A model generated the notes under the pieces. It did not search any database. It was not told where the DNA came from and saw nothing but the letters and a program-made list of their open reading frames with translations. From contig CAJKFS010000037.1 in NCBI GenBank assembly GCA_905199225.1, forward strand, positions 1 to 23,551: a DNA stretch of 23,551 nucleotides, given 5' to 3'. This DNA is from an uncultured Collinsella sp. GTDB taxonomy: Bacteria; Actinomycetota; Coriobacteriia; Coriobacteriales; Coriobacteriaceae. Made by a program: the position numbers and the translations under genes. This document shows, piece after piece, positions 7,606-15,076 of the stretch (positions are counted from its first letter, which is position 1; each line of letters begins with the position of its first letter).

Positions 7606-7965
7606 GCCGAAAACTTAGCATTTTTTAAAACGCTTGGCCGCACTTGGCGTTGCAGTGGGGTTTGAGGTGCCAAAAAACGGCTTCCGACCAGCGTGGTTGA
7701 TCAACTCAATTGTTCAAAAAGGGTATTCATAAGCGACTTGGCAATGAATTTAAAAATCTTTGAGCGATGTTGTGAGCCACTGGTATGCATTTTGCGACCA
7801 CAGCCTTGTGCCCGTTGACCTGCGGCTTGGCCCAGTTTGTCCCCGCGGCATCGTATCTTGTCCACAGATCCGTCAAGCTTTTGGTCAGCATTTGGTTGGA
7901 ATGCGCATGAAACGCCGTGCGAGTATGGGCATATGTGGAGGTCATGAGGTTGTAGCTGCATATTC
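7606..7965. other. Gene-free region between tRNA-Ser and the rpsF operon
   Basis: About 360 bases, more A/T-rich than its surroundings. Small open frames on both strands have no ribosome binding site and no codon bias, so no gene is supported. The perfect 10-bp palindrome GTTGATCAAC at 7696-7705 could be an operator but has no clear promoter partner. Nothing else stands out. Confidence 0.5.
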
Positions 7966-7994
7966 TTGCAGCCTAGGAGGTTGAAAGATATTAT
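7966..7994 (+). promoter_or_regulatory. Probable promoter of the rpsF-ssb-rpsR-rplI operon
   Basis: TTGCAG (7966-7971) and TATTAT (7989-7994) are separated by exactly 17 bases. The predicted start site near 8001 leaves a leader of about 65 bases that contains the hairpin at 8011-8039. Confidence 0.5.
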
Positions 7995-8010
7995 TACCAA
8001 GTCTTTTCCT

Positions 8011-8039
8011 GCTTCAGGCGCACCTTCACGACCTGAAGC
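8011..8039 (+). promoter_or_regulatory. Leader hairpin upstream of rpsF
   Basis: GCTTCAGG (8011-8018) pairs perfectly with CCTGAAGC (8032-8039), leaving a 13-base loop containing CACC. It lies 13 bases before the Shine-Dalgarno sequence. Many bacteria regulate this operon by S6:S18 binding to an rpsF leader RNA. The position fits, but I do not see the CCG loop motif described for that element, so the assignment is tentative. Confidence 0.4.
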
Positions 8040-8065
8040 CACATTTGCCCAGAGGAGGTGACAAT

Positions 8066-8359
8066 ATGAAGGCTTATGAACTGCTGTTCTTTGTTGACCC
8101 GTCGCTCGACCCCGAGACTCGTCTCGCTGTTATGAAGCGTATCGATACCACGATCGCTGAGGGCGCTGGCAAGGTCGACTCCGTTGACGAGTGGGGCAAG
8201 CGCAAGCTCGCCTACGAGATCAACGACCTCACCGATGGTGACTACACCCTCATCAACTTCCACGCAGATCCTACCCAGATCGCCGAGCTTGATCGCGTCC
8301 TGCGCATCACCGACGCTGTGGTCCGCCACATGATCGTCCGTCGCGACGACCAGGAGTAA
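8066..8359 (+). CDS. rpsF: 30S ribosomal protein S6
   Basis: 97 residues, the normal length. The S6 features are clear: MKAYELLFFVDPSLD at the N-terminus, then WGKRKLAYEIND and a C-terminal strand ending VRHMIVRRDDQE. S6 binds S18 and the central domain of 16S rRNA on the 30S platform. The ATG at 8066 follows AGGAGGTGA (8053-8061). An in-frame TTG at 8045 lies upstream of that Shine-Dalgarno and is rejected. First gene of the S6/SSB/S18/L9 operon. Confidence 0.97.
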   Translation: MKAYELLFFVDPSLDPETRLAVMKRIDTTIAEGAGKVDSVDEWGKRKLAYEINDLTDGDYTLINFHADPTQIAELDRVLRITDAVVRHMIVRRDDQE

Positions 8360-8407
8360 GACTGTCGTTTTGGACTGGGCTTGTGCCCCAAGAGGAAGTA
8401 GTGAGTT

Positions 8408-8860
8408 ATGAGCATCAATCGAGTGAACATCACCGGTAACCTCACCCGCGATCCCGAGCTGCGCGCCACCGCCGGCGGAACCCAGGTTCTGTCCTTTGGC
8501 GTCGCCGTCAACGATCGTCGCCGTAACGCGCAGACTGGCGAGTGGGAGGACTATCCCAACTTTGTCGACTGCACCATGTTCGGCACCCGCGCCGAGGCCG
8601 TGAGCCGTTTCCTGGCAAAGGGAAACAAGGTCGCGATCGAGGGCAAGCTGCGCTACAGCTCTTGGGAGCGCGACGGCCAGCGCCGGAGCAAGCTTGAGGT
8701 CATCGTCGATGAGATCGAGTTTATGAGCTCCCGTGGTGGCCAGGGTGGCTACGACCAGGGCGGTTACGCCCCCGCAGCTCCCGCGCCCGCAGCACGTCCT
8801 GCCGCACCGGTGGCCACGCCGCCCGCGGTCGACGTCTACGATGAGGACATCCCGTTCTAA
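8408..8860 (+). CDS. ssb: Single-stranded DNA-binding protein
   Basis: 150 residues. The N-terminal OB fold (~1-105) starts MSINRVNITGNLTRDPELR and includes the family stretches VLSFGVAVNDRR and VAIEGKLRYSSWE. A flexible Gly/Gln then Pro/Ala linker (~112-140) leads to the acidic tip DEDIPF, the conserved docking peptide for replication and repair partners. SSB coats single-stranded DNA during replication. It sits between rpsF and rpsR as in most Firmicutes and Actinobacteria, with dnaB downstream after rplI. The RBS AGAGGAAG precedes the ATG. Confidence 0.97.
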   Translation: MSINRVNITGNLTRDPELRATAGGTQVLSFGVAVNDRRRNAQTGEWEDYPNFVDCTMFGTRAEAVSRFLAKGNKVAIEGKLRYSSWERDGQRRSKLEVIVDEIEFMSSRGGQGGYDQGGYAPAAPAPAARPAAPVATPPAVDVYDEDIPF

Positions 8861-8887
8861 GGGTTGTTCACCTATTTTTGAGTGAGA

Positions 8888-8913
8888 GGCGGCTTCGGCT
8901 CGCCGAAGTTGCC
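8888..8913 (+). promoter_or_regulatory. Hairpin in the ssb-rpsR gap
   Basis: GGCGGCTTCGG (8888-8898) pairs with CCGAAGTTGCC (8903-8913), 11 bp with two G-U pairs and a CTCG loop. No T-run follows, so it is unlikely to be a terminator. It lies 5 bases before the rpsR ribosome binding site and may adjust rpsR translation or mark an RNA-processing site. Confidence 0.45.
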
Positions 8914-8932
8914 AAATGAAAGGTATTTTGAC

Positions 8933-9199
8933 ATGGCTAATGATTATTCTGCACGTCAGCCGCGTCGTAAGTACTGCCAGTTCTGCAAGGAGAACACTGA
9001 GTTCATCGACTATAAGGACACTCAGCTTCTCCGTAAGTACATGACCGACCGTGGCAAGATCAAGCCCCGTCGCGTCACTGGCGCTTGCACGCAGCATCAG
9101 CATGACATCGCCAACGCCATCAAGCGCGCCCGCGAGATGGCTCTCCTGCCGTACACCGTCCCCGTGGTTTCCTCTCGTGGCAACCGCGACCGCGGCTAA
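8933..9199 (+). CDS. rpsR: 30S ribosomal protein S18
   Basis: 88 residues. The core motif (YCQFCKEN, then IDYKDTQLLRKYMTDRGKIKPRRVTGACTQHQ) identifies S18, which pairs with S6 on the 30S platform. C15 and C18 form a CxxC, and C52 with H55 lie where the zinc-type (C+) S18 proteins have their other ligands, so this is probably the zinc-binding form. The ATG at 8933 follows GAAAGGT. In-frame upstream codons run through the hairpin at 8888-8913 and are rejected. Confidence 0.95.
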   Translation: MANDYSARQPRRKYCQFCKENTEFIDYKDTQLLRKYMTDRGKIKPRRVTGACTQHQHDIANAIKRAREMALLPYTVPVVSSRGNRDRG

Positions 9200-9214
9200 G
9201 AAGGGAGACACATC

Positions 9215-9754
9215 ATGAAGGTTATTCTTCTCGATGAGATCAAGGGCAAGGGCGGCGAGGGTGACGTCGTAGAGGTCGCTCAGGGTTACGCTGAGAACTT
9301 CCTGTTCCCCAAGAAGCTCGCTGTTGCCGCCACCAAGGGCAACCTCAAGCAGCTTGACGAGCGTCGCAACAACATCGCCAAGCGCGAGGCCGTCCGTCTG
9401 GCTACCGCCAACGAGACCAAGGCTGCTCTCGAGGGCAAGCAGGTTACCGTTGACGTCAAGGTCGGCGACGAGGGCATCCTCTTTGGCTCCGTTACCGCCG
9501 CTATGATCGCTGACGCCATCAAGGCTCAGCTCGGTATGGACATCGACCGCAAGCGCGTCGAGCTCGGTAAGCCCATCAAGGTTGCCGGTGCCCACACCGT
9601 TGCCATCTCGCTGTACCGCGAGATCAAGGCCGAGGTTGTCGTTCTCGTCGGCGTTACCGCCAAGGAGCTCGCTGCCGAGGCTGAGGTCGAGGAGGCCGCT
9701 GAGGTCGCCGAGGCCGAGACCGCCGAGGTCGAGACTGAGGCTGCTGCCGAGTAG
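9215..9754 (+). CDS. rplI: 50S ribosomal protein L9 with acidic C-terminal tail
   Basis: 179 residues, about 30 longer than the usual ~150. The N-terminal domain (MKVILLDEIKGKGGEGDVVEV..GYAENFLFPKKLA) binds 23S rRNA, followed by the long connecting helix and the C-terminal domain (GILFGSVTAAMIADAI ... VAGAHTVAISLYREI). An extra tail from about residue 150 is made almost entirely of Ala, Glu and Val in repeats such as EVEEAAEVAEAE. The RBS AAGGGAGA precedes the ATG. It ends the operon, followed by a strong terminator. The tail is probably lineage-specific and its role is unknown. Confidence 0.95.
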   Translation: MKVILLDEIKGKGGEGDVVEVAQGYAENFLFPKKLAVAATKGNLKQLDERRNNIAKREAVRLATANETKAALEGKQVTVDVKVGDEGILFGSVTAAMIADAIKAQLGMDIDRKRVELGKPIKVAGAHTVAISLYREIKAEVVVLVGVTAKELAAEAEVEEAAEVAEAETAEVETEAAAE

Positions 9755-9786
9755 CATTTGCTGCAACGCAACAATCTTGTTCTAAG

Positions 9787-9819
9787 AAGGGCGCTCTGGG
9801 AGACCAGGGCGCCCTTTTT
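9787..9819 (+). terminator. Intrinsic terminator of the rpsF operon
   Basis: AAGGGCGCTCTGG pairs with CCAGGGCGCCCTT (one T-G pair) around a GAGA loop and runs into five T residues. It lies 33 bases after the rplI stop. Confidence 0.92.
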
Positions 9820-9980
9820 GCTTTTTAGCGCGATGCGAGTGCCATGACAGGCGTTGTGGTGAAGTCCCAAATGCGGGACCGTTCATCCGTTTCGTTCGGT
9901 GATGATTGCCGGGGCGCGGCCCGTTTTGGGGCTGTGGCTGATACTATGGATGCTCGCAAGCGATATGAATGAGGATACTC

Positions 9981-11372
9981 ATGGCATACGACGATAGGGA
10001 GACGGGGCTGACGGTCGAGGACCGTGGCTCCAAGTTGGGTCTCCCTCAAAACCAAGATGCAGAGGCCAATGTACTGGCCGCCATGCTGCTGTCGCCCGAG
10101 GTGGTCGAGGAGGCCCAGGTCGAGCTGCAGCCCGATGACTTCTACCGGCCCATTCATAAGACCATCTACACCGCGATGGTCGATATGTACAACAGCCGCA
10201 TTCCCATCGACTCCATATCGCTGATCGATTACCTGCGCAGCATCAACAAGCTCGATGCCGTGGGCGGCGAGGCGTACATTTTGGAGCTGATGGGCCAGAC
10301 CCTGTCGCTCGTCAACTGGCAGCACCACGCCGCCATCGTTCGCCGCGACTCGATGCTGCGCGAGCTGATCGGCGCCACCAACGAGATCAACGCGCTGGCC
10401 TATAACGCCCCCACCGACACCAAGGAAGTCGTGGAGCTGGCCGAGAGCAAGCTGCTCAAGGTCACGGCGCGCGAGGTCAAGTCGAGCTATAAGACGCTGA
10501 CCGAGTTTATGGTCGAGGCGTATAACGAGGCCGAGGAAGTGTGCCAGGCGGGTGGCCAGGCCGCAGGCGTACCCACGGGCTTCCCGTCGCTCGACCGCAT
10601 GCTCATGGGCTTCCGCGAGGGTCAGCTCATCATCATCGGCGCCCGCCCCGCCGTGGGTAAGACGTCGTTCGCCCTCAACTTGGCACTCAACGCCGCCGCA
10701 GCGGGCTACACCGTCGGCTTCTTCTCGCTGGAGATGTCGGGCAAGGAAATTGCCCAGCGCCTGATTTGCGCCTACGCCATGATCTCGATCAGTGACTTCC
10801 GCATGGGCCGCATTAGCCCCGAGCAGTGGGCCAATATCAACGAGGCCACGCAGACCTTGTCCAAGCTCGATATTCTGATTGACGATACGCCCGGCACCAC
10901 AGTGACCGAGATTCGCGCCAAGAGCCGCCGCATGCTCCATAACAAGGAGAAGGCAATCATCATCCTGGACTACCTGCAGCTGGTGAGTCCTCCGCCGGGA
11001 CGCCGCTCCGAGAGCCGTACCGTCGAGGTTTCGGAGATGTCGCGTGGCCTGAAGATCATGGCCAAGGAGCTCAAGATCCCGCTCATCGCGCTGTCGCAGC
11101 TCTCGCGTCAGGTCGAATCCCGTACCGGCAAGCGCCCGCAACTTTCCGACCTTCGTGAATCGGGCTCCATCGAGCAGGACGCCGATATCGTTATGTTCTT
11201 GGACCGCTCCGCCGACGAGGCCGAGGCCTCGCGCGACGATCGACCCGACGAGGGCGTTACGCGTATCGTCGTGGCCAAGAACCGTTCGGGCCCGATCGGC
11301 GACGTCGACCTGATGTTCCTGCCGGCATCCACCAAGTTCTATGAGCTTGATGGGGCACATGCCGAGGAGTAG
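9981..11372 (+). CDS. dnaB: Replicative DNA helicase DnaB
   Basis: 463 residues, the standard length with no intein. The N-terminal collar domain (~20-120; LPQNQDAEANVLAAMLL) is followed by a RecA-like motor with Walker A GARPAVGKTS (220-229), the SLEMS motif (249-253) and Walker B ILDYLQL (D330), then LSQLSRQVE and DLRESGSIEQDAD. DnaB is the hexameric helicase that unwinds the chromosome at the fork. The ATG at 9981 is chosen because TGAGGA precedes it by 5-6 bases. An ATG at 9969 overlaps that site. A 161-base gap with a small GTCCC/GGGAC hairpin and no clear promoter separates it from the rplI terminator. Confidence 0.97.
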   Translation: MAYDDRETGLTVEDRGSKLGLPQNQDAEANVLAAMLLSPEVVEEAQVELQPDDFYRPIHKTIYTAMVDMYNSRIPIDSISLIDYLRSINKLDAVGGEAYILELMGQTLSLVNWQHHAAIVRRDSMLRELIGATNEINALAYNAPTDTKEVVELAESKLLKVTAREVKSSYKTLTEFMVEAYNEAEEVCQAGGQAAGVPTGFPSLDRMLMGFREGQLIIIGARPAVGKTSFALNLALNAAAAGYTVGFFSLEMSGKEIAQRLICAYAMISISDFRMGRISPEQWANINEATQTLSKLDILIDDTPGTTVTEIRAKSRRMLHNKEKAIIILDYLQLVSPPPGRRSESRTVEVSEMSRGLKIMAKELKIPLIALSQLSRQVESRTGKRPQLSDLRESGSIEQDADIVMFLDRSADEAEASRDDRPDEGVTRIVVAKNRSGPIGDVDLMFLPASTKFYELDGAHAEE

Positions 11373-11399
11373 GACAGGCACCCGTTGCACGGGTATACT
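11371..11399 (+). promoter_or_regulatory. Promoter of purA, overlapping the dnaB stop
   Basis: AGGACA (11371-11376) and TATACT (11394-11399) are separated by 17 bases. The -35 begins within the dnaB stop codon. The predicted leader is about 60 bases long before the ATG at 11466. Confidence 0.6.
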
Positions 11400-11465
11400 G
11401 GGAATGTTTTGTGCTTCTGCGTGCCGGCGTGGCGCGTAGACAGTCCATGAATGTAAGGAGTAAAC

Positions 11466-12752
<1,287 letters not shown>

Positions 12753-12774
12753 TCGGGACTATTTGGTTATTGCG

Positions 12775-12842
12775 ATATACCCCTTTGCAGCCCGGACGGG
12801 CGGCCGAGGGGTATATTTGCTTGCAAAGGGCTCGCGCGGAGC
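12775..12842 (+). promoter_or_regulatory. Two competing hairpins in the purA-purD gap
   Basis: Stem A is ATATACCCCT (12775-12784) with AGGGGTATAT (12807-12816), enclosing a GCCC/GGGC mini-stem. Stem B is CCCTTTGCA (12781-12789) with TGCAAAGGG (12822-12830). Both are perfect, and they share bases 12781-12784, so only one can form in full. A small GCTC/GAGC hairpin follows (12830-12842). Stem A may end or weaken purA transcription (only TTT follows) and the alternative fold could govern purD expression. Any ligand or switching is inference. Confidence 0.45.
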
Positions 12843-12870
12843 GGGCCGTTCATCCATAGAGGAGGCACCC

Positions 12871-14175
12871 TTGAAGGCGGACACTCAAACCATCGACATC
12901 CTGTTGTTGGGCAGCGGCGGCCGTGAGCATGCTTTGGCAGCCAAGCTCGCAGCATCACCGCGCGCCGGCAAGCTCTACATTGCGCCGGGCAACGGCGGCA
13001 CCGCGAGCTGCGGCGAGAACGTTGTTCTCGACGACTGCGATCCTGCGGCCGTGGCGGCGTTTGCGCAGAGCCACGGATGCGGACTTGTGGTAATTGGCCC
13101 CGAGGCTCCGCTCGTGGCGGGCGTGGCCGACGCCGTGCGCGCGGCGGGTATTCCCTGCTTTGGCCCGGGTGCCGAGGGCGCCCAGATGGAGGGCTCCAAG
13201 CTGTTCTCCAAGCAGCTCATGGAGCGCGCCGGTATCCCGACGGCGGCCTACGGCTCGTTTACCGACGAGGCTTCGGCTCTTGCCTACGTGCGCGAGCAGG
13301 GCGCCCCGCTGGTCGTCAAGGCCGACGGCCTTGCCGCGGGCAAGGGCGTTATCGTGGCGACCGAACTTGAGCAGGCCGAGGAGGCCGTGCGTGAGTGTTT
13401 TGGCGGCACCTTTGGCGATGCCGGCAACACCGTGGTTATCGAGGAGATGCTCGTTGGCCCCGAGTGCTCGCTGCTGGCCTTTACCGACGGCAAGACCGTT
13501 CGCCCCATGGCCACCTCGCAGGACCACAAGCGCGCGCTCGAGGGCGACAAGGGCCCCAACACCGGTGGCATGGGCGTCTACAGCCCGGTGCCCATCGTGA
13601 CTGACGAGGAGCACGCCACGATGGTGAAGGTCATGGAGCAGACCGTGGCCGAGCTCGCTGTCGAGGGTATCGACTACCGCGGCTGCCTGTACGGCGGCTT
13701 TATGTTCACGCCTGCCGGCCCCAAGGTGCTGGAGTTCAATGCCCGCTTTGGCGACCCCGAGACGCAGGTCGTGCTGCCGCGCCTTAAGAACGACTTGGTC
13801 GAGGTCATGCTGGCTTGTGCCAACTGCGAGCTCGATCAGATTGAGCTCGACTGGCGTGACGAGTGGGCCGTGGCCGTTGTCCTGACGAGCGCGGGCTATC
13901 CCGGCAGCTACGAGAAGGGCAAGGTCATCACCGGTATCGCCGATGCCGAGGCCATGGAGAACGTGACCGTGTACCACGCGGGCACCGCCGTGGTGGACGG
14001 CCAGCTCGTGACCAATGGTGGCCGCGTGCTTGCCGTGACCGCTCTGGGCGACACGTTCGAGAACGCTCGCAACCTTGCCTACGAGGCCTGCGAGAAGATT
14101 GATTTTGAGGGCAAGACCCTGCGTCACGACATCGGCCTGCGCGCGCTGCGCGGCCGCGACGCCTGGGATGCCTAA
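12871..14175 (+). CDS. purD: Phosphoribosylamine-glycine ligase (GARS)
   Basis: 434 residues from a TTG start. The TTG at 12871 is preceded by AGAGGAGG (12858-12865) with a 5-base gap, and the N-terminal GSGGREHALA then falls about 15 residues in, as in other PurD proteins. Upstream in-frame codons run through the hairpins and are rejected. ATP-grasp features follow: VVKADGLAAGKGV, then PNTGGMGVYSP and EFNARFGDPETQ. The enzyme makes glycinamide ribonucleotide in purine synthesis. It is followed after 21 bases by the Nudix gene, probably cotranscribed. Confidence 0.96.
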   Translation: MKADTQTIDILLLGSGGREHALAAKLAASPRAGKLYIAPGNGGTASCGENVVLDDCDPAAVAAFAQSHGCGLVVIGPEAPLVAGVADAVRAAGIPCFGPGAEGAQMEGSKLFSKQLMERAGIPTAAYGSFTDEASALAYVREQGAPLVVKADGLAAGKGVIVATELEQAEEAVRECFGGTFGDAGNTVVIEEMLVGPECSLLAFTDGKTVRPMATSQDHKRALEGDKGPNTGGMGVYSPVPIVTDEEHATMVKVMEQTVAELAVEGIDYRGCLYGGFMFTPAGPKVLEFNARFGDPETQVVLPRLKNDLVEVMLACANCELDQIELDWRDEWAVAVVLTSAGYPGSYEKGKVITGIADAEAMENVTVYHAGTAVVDGQLVTNGGRVLAVTALGDTFENARNLAYEACEKIDFEGKTLRHDIGLRALRGRDAWDA

Positions 14176-14196
14176 AATCCGAGAGGAATGAGACGG

Positions 14197-14892
14197 ATGG
14201 ACGAGAAGAACGAAGAGCTCGTGGACGCGCAGATCGTCGAAGAGGACAGCCGCATGTATGGGCACGCCGAGGGCGAGCCTGGTGGCGAGGTCGCTGACGA
14301 GCCGGCACTGGTGCTGGGCGACGACGACCCGCACGATGCCGAGCTGCACGAGAAGATTCTTTCGGAGGAGTGCGCCTGGAAGGGCAAGATTCTCGACGTC
14401 CACCGTCTTGAGGTTGAGCTGCCCAACGGTCACCGCAGCGCCCGCGATATCGTTCGCCATCCGGGTGCGGCGGCCGTTGTGGCACTGACCGAGAGCGGCA
14501 AGATCGTACTGGTGCGTCAGTACCGCACCGCCATCGACCGCGTGACGGTCGAGATTCCCGCCGGCAAGCTCGATCCAGGCGAGGACCCGCTCGATTGCGC
14601 CAAGCGCGAACTGCATGAGGAGACCGGCTTTAGGGCTGGTCGTATTCGCTTTTTGACGTCGATTGTCACGTCCTGCGGTTTTTGCGATGAGATCATCCAC
14701 ATCTACTTGGCTACCAAGCTCGAGTTTGATGCGCCCAACCCCGATGATGACGAGTTTGTCAACGTGGACCTGGTGCCGCTGCACGAGCTGATCGACGCCG
14801 TGCTCGACGGCAAGATCGAAGACGCCAAGACCGTCGTAGGCGCGCTTGCCTGCGACAGCATCGCGCACCGACTAGGCGGGGCCGAGCTTTAA
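14197..14892 (+). CDS. Nudix hydrolase, ADP-ribose pyrophosphatase type
   Basis: 231 residues. A perfect Nudix box spans G123 to F145 (GKLDPGE, then RELHEETGF), following GKIVLVRQYR and IPAGK, the arrangement of ADP-ribose pyrophosphatases. The expected product of ADP-ribose cleavage is AMP plus ribose 5-phosphate. The first ~50 residues are an unusual acidic extension with no recognisable domain. The ATG at 14197 is preferred because GAGAGGA (14181-14187) is nine bases before it. The ATG at 14188 touches that Shine-Dalgarno. The substrate is inferred from the family. The next feature is the MITE-like element at 14931. Confidence 0.85.
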   Translation: MDEKNEELVDAQIVEEDSRMYGHAEGEPGGEVADEPALVLGDDDPHDAELHEKILSEECAWKGKILDVHRLEVELPNGHRSARDIVRHPGAAAVVALTESGKIVLVRQYRTAIDRVTVEIPAGKLDPGEDPLDCAKRELHEETGFRAGRIRFLTSIVTSCGFCDEIIHIYLATKLEFDAPNPDDDEFVNVDLVPLHELIDAVLDGKIEDAKTVVGALACDSIAHRLGGAEL

Positions 14893-14930
14893 CGAGCGGG
14901 GATGATCCCGCAGGTTTGTGTAAGTCAGCG

Positions 14931-15030
14931 AAAGTGCTCCATTTGAGACAAGGTGGCCTAAAAGAGGAGGGAAGCGTATGGATATACGCGACCGACGATT
15001 GAAGGCCAGATTGTCCAAATGGAGCACTTG
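14931..15030. mobile_element. 100-bp MITE-like element with 5-bp flanking repeats
   Basis: Terminal inverted repeats of 14 perfect bases: AAGTGCTCCATTTG (14932-14945) and CAAATGGAGCACTT (15016-15029). The pairing continues inward through GACAA/TTGTC and GGCC/GGCC after one bulge and a 3x3 loop. The apex holds another hairpin GCGTAT-GGAT-ATACGC. The direct repeat CAGCG flanks it exactly at 14926-14930 and 15031-15035, as expected of a target duplication. It is too short to code for a transposase, so it would need one in trans. It contains a strong Shine-Dalgarno AGGAGGG and an ATG (14978) in frame with the downstream ABC gene. Confidence 0.7.
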
Positions 15031-15076
15031 CAGCGTCGAGACGAAACGCGGTTTGGTAAAACCGCGTAAGGTGATT

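Noticed and set aside
7701..8042. 113-codon - strand frame and small + strand frame upstream of rpsF
   Set aside because: No ribosome binding site, no codon bias like the neighbours, and they overlap the likely rpsF promoter and leader hairpin.
12955..14868. Long - strand frame antisense to purD and the Nudix gene
   Set aside because: Same codon-bias artefact. Both + strand proteins carry clear catalytic motifs.
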